DNA of 64,000 nucleotides from an uncultured Parabacteroides sp. (GTDB lineage: Bacteria; Bacteroidota; Bacteroidia; Bacteroidales; Tannerellaceae): NCBI GenBank assembly GCA_937894065.1, contig CALCST010000043.1, positions 1 through 64,000 on the forward strand, written 5' to 3'. The notes below the pieces were generated by a model, which was not told the DNA's origin, ran no database searches, and saw nothing but the letters and a program-made list of their open reading frames with translations. Below are positions 1 through 10,000 of the stretch, piece after piece. Positions within the stretch are counted from its first letter, which is position 1, and every line of letters starts with the position of its first letter. Both the position numbers and the translations under genes were made by a program.

Positions 1-123
1 TATTCTGACAACTATTTCGCATTGCTTCCGGGCGAGAAGAAAGAAGTCAGCATAAAATGGAAAGATGTTGATACTCGCGGTAATGCTCCTGTAGTTAAGA
101 TTACAGGTTTTAACGTGGAATAA
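1..123 (+). CDS. C-terminal end of a glycoside hydrolase (probably GH2), 5' end outside window
   Basis: An open frame from base 1 ends at the TAA at 121-123 and encodes 40 residues. The piece NYFALLPGEKKEV followed by a beta-strand-like tail matches the last immunoglobulin-like domain of GH2 mannosidase or exo-glucosaminidase type enzymes, where a Phe/Leu-Pro-Gly-Glu turn is common. That assignment is inference from a short piece. It is followed by a strong terminator, so it ends its own transcription unit, separate from the GH5 gene downstream. Confidence 0.6.
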   Translation, partial: YSDNYFALLPGEKKEVSIKWKDVDTRGNAPVVKITGFNVE

Positions 124-183
124 GAATCTCAGGAATTTTGTTTGGAGCATAATAATTTGACTCTGTAACAGAATAAACAATAC

Positions 184-240
184 AAAAGACACAAAGTCGT
201 GGATTTGCCTCTGTCGGGCAAATCCCGGTTTGTGTCTTTT
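184..240 (+). terminator. Rho-independent terminator after the partial glycoside hydrolase
   Basis: The outer arms AAAAGACACAAA and TTTGTGTCTTTT pair perfectly, and inner arms GGATTTGCC / GGCAAATCC extend the hairpin. It ends in a T run 60 bp after the stop codon. Confidence 0.85.
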
Positions 241-261
241 TACTTATATATAAAGGATTTC

Positions 262-415
262 AAGTTTCGCAAGCTCAATTTCCATATAACGAGTTGACAA
301 GAAGACAAGTTAACAGGATTTTTGGATAATAATTAGTGAAATTACAGGTGTTTTGATCTTGTCGACTTGTATCTGAAGCCTTGTTTACTTTTAAGTTGAG
401 CAACTTGCGAAACCT
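262..415. repeat. Intergenic octamer repeat, full copy A (154 bp)
   Basis: It is bounded by AAGTTTCGCAAG (262-273) and CTTGCGAAACCT (404-415), an 11 of 12 inverted match. Inside the left half are period-8 units of the GTTGACAA type; the right half holds inverted units (CTTGTCGACTTG, CCTTGTTTAC). It aligns almost end to end with the copy at 41094-41248, including a shared central piece TTACAGGTGTTTTGA. It ends 17 bp before the GH5 start codon, so it lies in or just upstream of that gene's leader. Nothing else is seen between 241 and 432. Confidence 0.85.
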
Positions 416-432
416 AACTTAAATTACATATT

Positions 433-1686
433 ATGAAAAAGATATTATTGTCAGTTATGCTTGCTTCTGCCATGTTTTCATGCCAGCAGCCTGTACAGCA
501 GGAAACCGAAAAGGTTGTTCCGGCAGAAGCTTTTGTTCGCGTTCAAGGACCGGATTTGATTAAGCCGGATGGAGAAAAACTGTTTATAAAGGGAACAAAT
601 CTGGGGAATTGGCTGAATCCGGAAGGTTATATGTTTGGATTTACTAAAACAAACTCTGCAAACTTTATAAATATTATGTTTTCGGAACTTGTCGGTCCGG
701 ATTTTACTGCTGATTTCTGGAAACAGTTCAAGGATAATTATATCACCCGAAAAGATATTGAATATATTGCTTCTACGGGGGCAAATACAATTCGTCTTCC
801 TTTCCATTACAAATTGTTCACGGATGAGGATTATATGGGATTGACTTCCGCTCAGGACGGATTTGCACGTGTGGACAGTGTGGTAAATTGGTGCCGTGAC
901 AATAATTTATATCTGATACTGGATATGCATGATGCTCCGGGCGGACAGACTGGAGATAACATTGATGATAGCTATGGCTATCCTTGGCTGTTTGAAAGTG
1001 AGAAAAGCCAGCAGCTGTTCTGTGATATCTGGAAGAAAATTGCTGAACGATATAAGAATGAGACTGTGATTCTCGGATATGAATTGATTAATGAGCCAAT
1101 TGCCCACTATTTTGAAAATGCCGATGAATTGAATGCAAAACTTGAGCCTTTGCATAAACGTGCAGTTAAGGCTATTCGTGAAGTGGACAATAATCATATT
1201 ATTCTTCTTGGAGCTCCTCAGTGGAACAGTAATTTCTCTGTTTTTACAGATGCTTCGTATGATGATAAACTGATGTACACTTGCCATCGTTACGGAGGTG
1301 ATTCAACTGCTGAGGCTATAAGAAGTTATATTGCTTTCCGCGACAGCGTGAATCTTCCTATGTATATGGGTGAGATAGGACATAATACATTTGAATGGCA
1401 ATCTGCATTCTGTAAGGTGATGGAAGAAAACAATATCGGATGGACATTCTGGCCATACAAGAAGAAAGATGATTCATGTATGATGGGCATCACAATGCCG
1501 GAAAATTGGGATAAAATTATTGCGTTCTCAGAAACGACAAGAAGCACTTACAAAGAAATTCAGGCAGCACGTCCTGACCAGGAAATTGTCAGGAAGGCTA
1601 TGATGGATTTTATCAAGAACTGCCGTTTTGAGAATTGTACTCCTCAAAGAGAATATATTGAGTCGATTGGATTGAGGGCAAAGTAA
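433..1686 (+). CDS. Glycoside hydrolase family 5 lipoprotein (endoglucanase/mannanase-like)
   Basis: This is a 417-residue retaining glycosidase of the GH5 type. The N-terminus is a lipoprotein signal with the lipobox ending at Cys17, so the enzyme should be anchored in a membrane and work in the periplasm or at the surface. The acid/base is Glu221 in INEP and the nucleophile is Glu314 in MGEIG; between them lie the usual barrel motifs (IRLPFHY, LILDMHDAPGG). The opening motif KGTNLGNWLNPEGY resembles the exo-glucanase branch of GH5, but the substrate cannot be read from sequence. The tail after residue 370 is helical with two Cys and is not recognised. It stands alone, with repeat elements on both sides. 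Confidence 0.88.
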   Translation: MKKILLSVMLASAMFSCQQPVQQETEKVVPAEAFVRVQGPDLIKPDGEKLFIKGTNLGNWLNPEGYMFGFTKTNSANFINIMFSELVGPDFTADFWKQFKDNYITRKDIEYIASTGANTIRLPFHYKLFTDEDYMGLTSAQDGFARVDSVVNWCRDNNLYLILDMHDAPGGQTGDNIDDSYGYPWLFESEKSQQLFCDIWKKIAERYKNETVILGYELINEPIAHYFENADELNAKLEPLHKRAVKAIREVDNNHIILLGAPQWNSNFSVFTDASYDDKLMYTCHRYGGDSTAEAIRSYIAFRDSVNLPMYMGEIGHNTFEWQSAFCKVMEENNIGWTFWPYKKKDDSCMMGITMPENWDKIIAFSETTRSTYKEIQAARPDQEIVRKAMMDFIKNCRFENCTPQREYIESIGLRAK

Positions 1687-1697
1687 ACCTGGATTCG

Positions 1698-1771
1698 GTT
1701 GACTAGTTGATAAAAAAACAAGTTGACAAGATAAAATCCTTGTCAACTTGTCCCTGAAATATCGTCAACTT
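1698..1771. repeat. Intergenic octamer repeat, short copy between convergent genes
   Basis: The unit GTTGAC/GTTGACAAG is followed by its inverted form CTTGTCAACTTG, then a Bacteroidales-like tail CCCTGAAAT and a further TCAACTT. It has no AAGTTTCGCAAG ends. It forms a hairpin (ACAAGTTGACAAG / CTTGTCAACTTGT) between the GH5 stop and the leftward nagA stop, and could terminate both genes. Confidence 0.7.
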
Positions 1772-2930
1772 ATATCAAAGTATTTGCTTCTTCAACCAAA
1801 TTTCCCATTGACCATACGGCACGCAGATTCAGATTTCTGTCGAAAATAAGAATATCTGCATCCTTACCTTTCTGCAATGAACCTTTTCTGTCGTCAACAC
1901 CGATTAGTTTTGCCGGAGTTTCTGAAGCCATTCTCACTGCGTCAGAGAAAGGAATACCAGCTTTTACTACAGTTTGAACAAGTTTGTCCATTGTGGCAAG
2001 ACTACCAGCCAAAGACGAATGGTCTGCTAGTTTGCAAACGCCATCTTCTATGACAAATCTTGGGTCGACATTCGGATTTTCACATGCAGCATAAGCCAAA
2101 GCGTCAGTAACAAGGCAAGTGCGTTCAACTCCCTTGATTTTATAGACAAGTCTGATAATAGTTGAAGGCAAATGTCTTCCGTCGGCAATTACTTCAACAG
2201 TCATGTTGTCCATCAGATAGACACTTTCCACTGTACCTTCATATTTATATTCACGGCGCTTGTGGAATCCAGGCATTGCATTATAGAAATGTGCAGCGTG
2301 AGTGAAGCCGGCAGCATAAGCAGCCTTTATATCTCCATATTCTGCTTCAGTGTGAGTGATAGCTGTCATGATGCCTTTTGAGCGAGTATATTGAGCGAAC
2401 TCGTGAGCACCTTCCAGTTCCGGACTGATATCCCAGCGTTTTATGCAATCAGTGCTTTCGATAAGTTCTGTATATTCAGCTTTGTCGATTCCTTTTATAT
2501 CTTCAGCAAACAGATTTCCTGCCATTTTAGGGTTCAAATACGGACCTTCGATATGGAGACCTAGAATTGTGCTGCCTTTTTCTTTCATTTTTGTTTCGCA
2601 AACAGACACAGCCTGTTTGAGAGTGGCGAAAGAAGATGATGAAATAGTCGGGAATATAGTTGTTGCTCCATGATTCAGATGAGCTTTTGTGGCAGCTTCG
2701 AAAGCTTCAGCAGTTGCTTGTTTGAAATCGTAACCACCTCCACCGTGCACGTGCATAGCGACGAAGCCTGGAACAATATACATTCCTTTGGCATCAATCA
2801 CTTTAGCTCCGATTACGGCTAAATCACTATTTGTAATTTCAAGGATTTTACCGTCGCTTATAAGAACTGAGCCATCGTTAAGCCAACCTTGAGGAGTCAG
2901 TATCTGACCGTTTATAATTTGTGTAAGCAT
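1770..2930 (-). CDS. nagA: N-acetylglucosamine-6-phosphate deacetylase, copy 1
   Basis: It removes acetate from GlcNAc-6-P in the cytoplasm, giving GlcN-6-P for glycolysis or wall synthesis. This 386-residue amidohydrolase has the metal motif HVH (His60 and His62), LHIEGPYL with the ligand Glu, ITHTEAEY, the HFYNAM histidine and the catalytic Asp in VTDALA. The start is set at the MLTQIING methionine because the tandem paralogue begins there; the frame stays open nine codons further but that part is AT-rich leader. The neighbour upstream on the same strand (3087-4253) is a close paralogue, separated by a repeat element. This copy keeps the canonical Pro after the EG motif; the other does not. 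Confidence 0.93.
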   Translation of the reverse strand: MLTQIINGQILTPQGWLNDGSVLISDGKILEITNSDLAVIGAKVIDAKGMYIVPGFVAMHVHGGGGYDFKQATAEAFEAATKAHLNHGATTIFPTISSSSFATLKQAVSVCETKMKEKGSTILGLHIEGPYLNPKMAGNLFAEDIKGIDKAEYTELIESTDCIKRWDISPELEGAHEFAQYTRSKGIMTAITHTEAEYGDIKAAYAAGFTHAAHFYNAMPGFHKRREYKYEGTVESVYLMDNMTVEVIADGRHLPSTIIRLVYKIKGVERTCLVTDALAYAACENPNVDPRFVIEDGVCKLADHSSLAGSLATMDKLVQTVVKAGIPFSDAVRMASETPAKLIGVDDRKGSLQKGKDADILIFDRNLNLRAVWSMGNLVEEANTLI

Positions 2931-2946
2931 AGGCATTAATTTTTTC

Positions 2947-3075
2947 AAGTTTTGCAAGGTTGAGATTTTTATTGACGAGTTGACAAGTTAACAAGGGAAC
3001 GAGTTGACAAGGGTTTTTTTCCTTGTCTCTGAAACCTTGTCCACTTGTTATCTACAAGTCGAGCTTGCGAAACTT
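2947..3075. repeat. Intergenic octamer repeat, full copy C
   Basis: The ends are AAGTTTTGCAAG (2947-2958) and CTTGCGAAACTT (3064-3075). The left half shows five period-8 units (ATTGACGA, GTTGACAA, GTTAACAA, GGGAACGA, GTTGACAA) and the right half shows CTTGTCTCTGAAACCTTGTC. It fills the gap between two same-strand nagA genes, so it is either in one mRNA or separates two units. Confidence 0.85.
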
Positions 3076-3086
3076 AAGCTAAGTTA

Positions 3087-4253
3087 TTAAAACAGTTTGT
3101 TTGTTCCTTCAACAAGTTTACCCATCGCCCAAACAGCGCGGACATTCAAATCCTTGTCCAGAACCATAATATCAGCGTCTTTACCTTTCTGTAATGAGCC
3201 TTTTCTGTCATAAACACCCATTATCTTTGCAGGAGTTTCTGAAGCCATTCTGATAGCATCTTCCAGTGGAATTTCTGCTTTCTGAACAATAGTTCTGATA
3301 AGTCTGTCCATTGTTGCAATACTACCGGCAAGAGCAGAACGGTCGGCAAGTTTACAAACGCCGTCTTCGATTATGACACGTGGGTCAAAAGCAGTGTCGC
3401 TGTCGCTTGCTGCACAAGCAAGAGCGTCTGTAATCAGACAAGTACGTTCAACGCCTTTGATTTTGTGGACAAGTCTCAATATTGTTGGAGGAACATGAAT
3501 GCCGTCTGCAACAACTTCAACAGTCATGTTGTCTATCAGATATATACTTTCAACAGTTCCTTCATATTTGTATTCTCTGCGTTTATGGAAACCAGGCATT
3601 GCATTGTAGAAATGCGTAGCGTGAGTGTAGCCTGCTTCATAAGCAGTATATATATCTTCATATTCAGCCTGAGTGTGACCTACTGAAGCCAACACACCTT
3701 TTGATGTAATATATTTTCCGAACTGCATTGCTCCAGGTAGTTCCGGAGCTGCGTCCCAACGCTTGATGCAGTTAGTTTCTTCCAACAGCGGAATATATTC
3801 TTCCGGGTCCGGATTTTTGATATTTTCAGGCATTTGTCCTCCAGCCATTTTCATGTTGAAATAATGACCTTCGAGGTGAAGTCCCAATACAGGGCTGTCT
3901 TTTTCTGCCATAAGTTTTTCTGTAGTTGCGGCAGCCGCACGAATCATTGGAATTGTAGAAGACGATAAAGTAGGAAAAATACTAGTGGTTCCGTGTTGCA
4001 TATGGGCTTTAACAGCAGCGCGGAAAGCATCTTCTGTTCCTTCCATAAAATCGCGTCCGCCACCACCATGAACATGTATTTCTACTCCTCCAGGAACTAT
4101 ATACATTCCTTTGGCATCAATTAAAGTAGCGCCAACAATTGCAAGGTCGCAGTTCGTAACTTCAAGAATCTTGTTGTCCTGAATCAGAACCGAACCATCT
4201 TTGAGCCATCCCTGTGGTGTAAGGATACGGCCGTTGATAATTTGAGTTAACAT
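3087..4253 (-). CDS. nagA: N-acetylglucosamine-6-phosphate deacetylase paralogue, copy 2
   Basis: This 388-residue NagA-family protein shares long identical stretches with copy 1 (for example the NAMPGFHKRREYKYEG block). Metal and catalytic positions are kept: His60, His62, Glu128, His193, His214 and Asp276. The position after Glu128-Gly129, Pro in copy 1 and in E. coli NagA, is His130 here, and the following loop differs (HYFNMKMAGGQMPEN). That suggests a shifted substrate preference, which is inference. It lies 96 bp downstream of the ABC-F gene; a minus-strand -7 box TATTTTTG (4299-4292) precedes it, so it probably has its own promoter. Confidence 0.9.
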   Translation of the reverse strand: MLTQIINGRILTPQGWLKDGSVLIQDNKILEVTNCDLAIVGATLIDAKGMYIVPGGVEIHVHGGGGRDFMEGTEDAFRAAVKAHMQHGTTSIFPTLSSSTIPMIRAAAATTEKLMAEKDSPVLGLHLEGHYFNMKMAGGQMPENIKNPDPEEYIPLLEETNCIKRWDAAPELPGAMQFGKYITSKGVLASVGHTQAEYEDIYTAYEAGYTHATHFYNAMPGFHKRREYKYEGTVESIYLIDNMTVEVVADGIHVPPTILRLVHKIKGVERTCLITDALACAASDSDTAFDPRVIIEDGVCKLADRSALAGSIATMDRLIRTIVQKAEIPLEDAIRMASETPAKIMGVYDRKGSLQKGKDADIMVLDKDLNVRAVWAMGKLVEGTNKLF

Positions 4254-4291
4254 ATACTTGGTTTTAAGTTTTTGCGTTTATTATTCTTCTA

Positions 4292-4299
4292 CAAAAATA
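4292..4299 (-). promoter_or_regulatory. -7 box for nagA copy 2
   Basis: On the minus strand this reads TATTTTTG, a match to the Bacteroides -7 consensus TAnnTTTG, 39 bp before the nagA start. No good -33 TTTG is seen at the right distance. Confidence 0.5.
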
Positions 4300-4349
4300 A
4301 GGACTTTTGGGCAACTTTTACAGATTTTATTGATAATTATTGCCTGTTT

Positions 4350-6290
4350 TTATCCTTGTGATTGCATTTCTTCCAGCTCCATGGTTTTTTCTGTCCATTC
4401 GTCCATTGCAGCTGAAAGAGCTTTTTTCTTTTCAGAATATTCTGAATATAAATTTGTGTCCGATGCTCCGTCCGGTGTTGCAAGTCTGGCTTCGATATCG
4501 GCAATTGATTTCTCAATATCTGCGATTTTTTGTTCTGCTTCGGCTACTGCTTTTTCAAGTTTCTTCACAGCTTTACTCCATTCCTTGCGAGCTTCGTATG
4601 ATAATTTATTCTGTGAAGGCTGATTGTCGGCAGCAACATTGCTTGAGGCAGATTGCGATGTCTTTTCAAGCTCTTGCAAGCTTGCCAACTTTTTCTTTTC
4701 CAAAAAGTCGTAAATGCCGCCAAGATGTTCAACAACACGTTTGTTGCCGAATTCATAAACTTTCTCAACCAACCCGTCAAGGAATTCACGGTCGTGAGAT
4801 ACAACTATCACAGTTCCGTCAAATTCTTTAAGCGCATTTTTCAATACATCTTTTGAGCGCATATCCAAGTGGTTTGTCGGCTCGTCGAGGATGAGAAGGT
4901 TCACAGGCTCAAGCAGCAGACGAATCATGGCAAGACGACTGCGTTCACCTCCGGAAAGCACTTTTACTTTCTTTTCAGAAGCTTCGCCGCCAAACATGAA
5001 CGCGCCAAGTATATCTCTGATTTTAGTGCGGATATCACCTTGGGCAACATAATCCACCGTATCGAACACAGTCATGTTGTCATCCAGCAGTTGCGCCTGG
5101 TTTTGCGCGAAATATCCTATTTTTACGTTATGGCCGAGTTTCAGATTTCCGCCATATTCTATTTCGTTCATTATACACTTCACGAGAGTAGATTTACCTT
5201 CACCGTTCTTACCGACAAAAGCAACTTTTTCTCCTCTGCGGATAGTAAGGTTTACGTGTTCGAAAACAACATGATTACCGTAGCTTTTGCTCACCTCTTC
5301 TGCGATAACCGGATAAGAGCCGGAATGTGGGGCAGGAGGAAACTTGAGATTAAGCATAGCAGTATCAATTTCGTCAACCTCTATTCTCTCAATCTTCTCA
5401 AGCTGTTTAATTCTGGATTGCACCTGAGTGGATTTAGTTGCTTTGTAGCGGAAACGCTCGATGAAAGCCTCCGTATCGGCAAGCTTTTTCTGCTGATTTT
5501 CGTAAGCTCTTAATTGTTGTTCACGACGTTCTTTTCTCAGAACCACATATTCTGAATATTTTACTTTGTAATCATAGATGTGTCCTAATTCGATTTCAAT
5601 AGTGCGTGTGGTTGTATTGTCGATAAAGGCACGGTCGTGCGAAACTAGTATGACTGCATTAGCTCTTGTGGCGATGAAGTTTTCAAGCCATTGGATAGAT
5701 TCTATGTCAAGATGGTTTGTCGGCTCGTCGAGAAGAAGAACATCCGGACGGCGAAGCAGCAGCTTTGCCAATTCGATACGCATTCTCCATCCGCCACTGA
5801 ATTCGGAAGTAAGTCTGCCAAAGTCATCACGGCTGAATCCCAAACCAATCAAAGTACGTTCCAGTTCCGCATGATAGTTGTTGCCGCCCATCATCTGGAA
5901 ACGTTCAGTAAGATGAGTTACATCATCAATCAGTTTCTGATATTCCTCTGATTCATAGTCCGTGCGTTCAGCAAGTTGCAGATTGAGCTTTTCGATGTCT
6001 TTTTCCATCTCATGGATATGCTCGAAAGCCAATTCAGCCTCTTCTTTAACAGTACGTGTATCTTTCAGTTGCATGTGCTGAGGCAAATAACCGATAGTTA
6101 TGTCCTTAGGAATACTGATACTTCCGGAAGTCGGTGACTGGATTCCGGCAAAAATCTTTAACAAAGTTGATTTTCCTGCACCGTTTTTCCCTACCAGAGC
6201 TATACGGTCTTTTTTATTTACTACAAATGATATGTCATCAAACAGAGTGAAGCCTCCAAATTCAACAGTTAGTGCATCTACTGAAATCAT
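4350..6290 (-). CDS. ABC-F family ATPase (ribosome-associated, Uup/EttA type)
   Basis: It is a soluble protein of 646 residues with two ABC nucleotide-binding domains and no membrane segments, the ABC-F layout of ribosome-acting translation factors. Domain 1 has Walker A GKNGAGKST (34-42), signature SGGWRMR and LLLDEPTNHLD; domain 2 has GKNGEGKST, LSGGERSR and LLILDEPTNHLD. A charged linker lies between them, and the C-terminus is a predicted coiled coil rich in Ala, Glu and Lys, as in Uup. The start chosen is MISVDALTVEFGG, because the upstream 25 codons contain the promoter -7 box. It is probably housekeeping; nothing points to antibiotic resistance. Confidence 0.9.
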   Translation of the reverse strand: MISVDALTVEFGGFTLFDDISFVVNKKDRIALVGKNGAGKSTLLKIFAGIQSPTSGSISIPKDITIGYLPQHMQLKDTRTVKEEAELAFEHIHEMEKDIEKLNLQLAERTDYESEEYQKLIDDVTHLTERFQMMGGNNYHAELERTLIGLGFSRDDFGRLTSEFSGGWRMRIELAKLLLRRPDVLLLDEPTNHLDIESIQWLENFIATRANAVILVSHDRAFIDNTTTRTIEIELGHIYDYKVKYSEYVVLRKERREQQLRAYENQQKKLADTEAFIERFRYKATKSTQVQSRIKQLEKIERIEVDEIDTAMLNLKFPPAPHSGSYPVIAEEVSKSYGNHVVFEHVNLTIRRGEKVAFVGKNGEGKSTLVKCIMNEIEYGGNLKLGHNVKIGYFAQNQAQLLDDNMTVFDTVDYVAQGDIRTKIRDILGAFMFGGEASEKKVKVLSGGERSRLAMIRLLLEPVNLLILDEPTNHLDMRSKDVLKNALKEFDGTVIVVSHDREFLDGLVEKVYEFGNKRVVEHLGGIYDFLEKKKLASLQELEKTSQSASSNVAADNQPSQNKLSYEARKEWSKAVKKLEKAVAEAEQKIADIEKSIADIEARLATPDGASDTNLYSEYSEKKKALSAAMDEWTEKTMELEEMQSQG

Positions 6291-6313
6291 ACTATTTATT
6301 TTAAATTCTTTTG

Positions 6314-6321
6314 CAAAGATA
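6314..6321 (-). promoter_or_regulatory. -7 box for the ABC-F gene
   Basis: The minus strand reads TATCTTTG, matching TAnnTTTG, 24 bp upstream of the chosen start codon. It lies inside the longer open frame, which supports the shorter start. No clear -33 element is seen. A weaker plus-strand TATCTTCG at 6344-6351 could serve the divergent DUF3332 gene. Confidence 0.6.
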
Positions 6322-6380
6322 CATATATGATAAAGATATTTTCTATCTTCGCTAATATTTATCATTAAAAATGTACTAGT

Positions 6381-6938
6381 ATGAAAAAGAGAAATTTTTT
6401 GATGTTGATTGCGGCAACTTTGGGTTCCAGCGTTTTGCTTTCTTCTTGTATTGGACCATTTGCTTTGACAAACAAGTTGCTTTCTTGGAATAAGAGTGTT
6501 GACAATAAGTTCGTTAATGAACTTATCTTTTTCGCCTTTTGGATTGTTCCTGTTTATGAAGTAACAATATTTTTTGATGCTATTTTGTTTAACTCAATTG
6601 AATTTTGGGGCGGAAATAATCCTGTAGCTGATGTTGGAAGTGTTAAGAATGTAGAAACATCCAATGGCACTTTCTTGGTAGAAACAAAGGAGAACGGTTA
6701 CCATATTCAGAAAGAAGGTGAAAAAGCTACAATGGATTTGGTTTATAACAATGAAAACAAAACTTGGAGCGTAAATGCCGATGGTAAATCTTTTGATTTG
6801 ATGCAGTTTAAGGATGAAGAAAACGTCGTTATGTTTTTGCCTGATGGTGGAAAAATGGACGTAGAACTTAACGCTGCAGGTGCTATGGCATTCAAACAAG
6901 TTGCAGAAGGATATTCTACTTATTTTGCTGCAAGATAA
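6381..6938 (+). CDS. DUF3332 family lipoprotein
   Basis: This 185-residue protein starts with a lipoprotein signal (lipobox LLSSC, Cys23). The block IGPFALTNKLLSWNKSVDNKF is typical of DUF3332 proteins, and a hydrophobic stretch (residues 48-67, FFAFWIVPVYEV) suggests one membrane-embedded segment. The C-terminal half is beta-rich and ends in AEGYSTYFAAR. The function of the family is unknown. It is divergent from the ABC-F gene, and a hairpin follows it. Confidence 0.8.
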   Translation: MKKRNFLMLIAATLGSSVLLSSCIGPFALTNKLLSWNKSVDNKFVNELIFFAFWIVPVYEVTIFFDAILFNSIEFWGGNNPVADVGSVKNVETSNGTFLVETKENGYHIQKEGEKATMDLVYNNENKTWSVNADGKSFDLMQFKDEENVVMFLPDGGKMDVELNAAGAMAFKQVAEGYSTYFAAR

Positions 6939-6952
6939 TTTTTGTGTAGTTG

Positions 6953-7001
6953 CAAGGTTCAGTTGATAGTACAAAAATGATTGTATGCCAACTGAACCTT
7001 G
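6953..7001. terminator. Hairpin after the DUF3332 gene
   Basis: Perfect 13-bp arms CAAGGTTCAGTTG (6953-6965) and CAACTGAACCTTG (6989-7001) flank a 23-nt loop, with no long T run. It lies between the DUF3332 stop and the beta-galactosidase start. Confidence 0.6.
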
Positions 7002-7053
7002 TCTGTATTTAATAATGGCGCATAACTACATTAAACAAACATATAAATTTAAC

Positions 7054-10000
7054 ATGAAACACTCAGCTAGCACTTTGATGTTGTCTGGACTTATCAGTTT
7101 TGCTTCGATAACTTCAGCAATGTCTGAAAACGAAAAATTGCCATATTGGAAAGATATCCAGACAGTGGCAGTCAACAAGGAAGCGCCGCGATCGGATTTT
7201 ATGAGTTATCCGGACAAAGCCTCTGCCTTGACTTTGCGTTACGAGAATAGTCCTTATTATTCTTCTCTGAACGGAACATGGAAGTTCTATTTTGTTGATG
7301 GCTACAAGGATTTGCCTGAGAATATAACAGATCCTTCAGTAAGCACATCTTCCTGGAAAGACATTAAAGTTCCGGGAAACTGGGAACGTCAGGGTTTCGG
7401 TACTGCTATTTATACAAATCATGGCTATGAATTCAAACCGCGCAATCCAATGCCGCCAACATTGCCGGAGGAGAATCCTGTCGGTGTATATAGAAGAGAT
7501 ATTGAAATACCTTCATCGTGGAACAATCGTGATATATACTTGTATGTAGGTGGAGCGAAATCAGGATTGTATGTTTATCTGAATGGAAAAGAAGTCGGAT
7601 ATAGCGAGGACTCCAAGAACCCTGCTGTTTTCCGTATAAACCCTTATATCAATGAAGGAAAGAATGTTCTTACCTTGAAGATTTTCAGATGGAGCACAGG
7701 TTCTTATCTGGAATGCCAGGACTTTTGGCGTATTAGTGGAATAGAAAGAGATGTATTCTTGTGGTCACAGCCGAAAACCGCTATACAGGATTTTCACGTA
7801 GTTTCAACTCTTGATGATAAATATGAAAATGGAATTTTCCGCCTTGGTGTTGATTTGAAGAACTCTATGACTGAGTCACAGCAACTCACTGCTTGTTATG
7901 AATTGATTGACAAGGATGGAAAAACAGTAGTTTCTGAAGAAAAAGATATTTGGGTAAGCCCATATGGTGTTCAGCGTGCTTCTTTCGACGCAGTTATTCC
8001 TACCGTAGAGAAATGGAGTGCGGAAACACCTTCTCTGTACAAACTTATTATGACGGTGAAGAATGGTGACCGAGTTGTTGAGGTTGTTCCTTTCCGTGTA
8101 GGATTCCGCCGTATGGAAATGGCTCAAACAGAAGAAAAGGATGCTAATGGCAGACCATATAATGTTTTCCTGTTCAATGGCAAGCCGGTCAAGTTCAAAG
8201 GTGTAAACATTCATGAGCATGACCCGAAGACCGGACATTATGTTTCGGAAGAAACAATGCGCAAGGATTTCGAAATCATGAAGAAGAATAATATCAATGC
8301 CGTGCGTCTGTGTCATTATCCTCAGGACCGCAAGTTCTATTCTCTTTGTGATGAGTATGGACTTTATGTCTATGACGAGGCAAACATTGAGTCTCATGGT
8401 ATGTATTATAATTTGAGGAAAGGTGGAACTTTGGGTAATAATCCTGAATGGCTGAAACCTCACATGGACAGAACAATGAATATGTATGAAAGAAACAAGA
8501 ATTATGCATCTCTTACGTTTTGGTCTCTTGGCAATGAAGCCGGAAACGGTTATAACTTCTATCAGACATATTTATATATAAAGAATAAGGAAAAAGATAT
8601 GATGAACCGTCCGGTTAACTATGAGCGTGCATTGTGGGAATGGAACACTGATATGTACGTTCCTCAATATCCGGATGCAAACTGGCTGGAGGAAATAGGA
8701 AAGGAAGGTAGTGACCGTCCTGTCGTTCCGTCAGAATATGCTCATGCAATGGGTAATTCAACAGGAAGTTTCAACAATCAATGGAAAGCTATTTATAAAT
8801 ATCCTAATTTGCAGGGAGGATTTATCTGGGACTGGGTTGACCAGGGATTCCTTGAAGTTGATGAAAACGGACGAGAATACTATGCTTACGGTGGCGACTA
8901 TGGAGTGAATGCTCCAAGCGATGGAAACTTTTTGTGTAATGGTATTGTAAGCCCTGACCGCACTCCGCATCCTGCTATGACTGAAGTGAAATATTCACAT
9001 CAGAACGTGGCATTTGAACCGGTGGATTTGGCTGCCGGAAAATTTGCAGTCAAAAACCGCTTCTATTTTACGAATCTGAAGAAATATATGATTGTATATA
9101 CTGTTTCGGCTAATGGAAAAACTATTGACAACAACAAGATTTCACTTGACATTGAGCCGCAGCAGTCTGCTGAGCTTAATGTTCCGGCTGTTTTGCGTCT
9201 GAAACCGAAAGCAGATACAGAATATTTCGTGAACTTTAGTGTTGTTTCAGTTTATGACGAACCTGGAGTTCCAGCCGGTCATGTTATTGCTCAAGAGCAG
9301 TTCCGCTTGCCGATTGAATCACCAGTGTCGGCACTAAAAACAAACGGACCTGAACTGAAATGCTCAACATCGGGCGATTTACTTTCTGTCACTTCATCAC
9401 GCCTTTCTTTTGTATTTGACAAGTCAAAAGGAATTGTTACTTCATATAAGGTGAAGGGAACAGAATATTTTGCTGAAGGTTTCGGCGTTCAGCCTAACTT
9501 CTGGCGTGGACCAAATGATAATGATTATGGAAGCCAGCAGCCAAAACGCGAACAAATCTGGAAACAGAGCAGCAAGGATTTCAATGTCACAGAAGCTACA
9601 TTGAAGAAAGACGGAGAAAATGCAGTTCTTTCTGTTTGCTATCTTTTGCCGGCAGGAAATCTTTATGTGATGAATTATACTGTTTATCCTAGCGGAGCGG
9701 TTAACGTCCGTGCACATTTCACATCAACCGAGCTTACTGAAAACTCAACAGAAATGTCTGAGGAAACTCGCACAGCAACATTCTCTCCTGGTCGTGAGGC
9801 TGCTCGTGCAGAAGCATCTAAGCTTAATGTTCCACGTATTGGCGTGAGATTCCGTTTGCCTGCCGAAATGAATAAGGTAGAATATTTCGGACGTGGTCCT
9901 GGCGAAAACTATTGCGACCGCAATGCCGGAAGTCCGGTAGGCGTTTACAAGACTACTGCCGAAGATATGTATTTCCCATATGTTCGTCCTCAGGAAAATG

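Noticed and set aside
4869..5513. Plus-strand open frame of 214 codons opposite the ABC-F gene
   Set aside because: It is the shadow of the Walker B and linker region of a well-recognised ABC-F protein and has no recognisable feature of its own.
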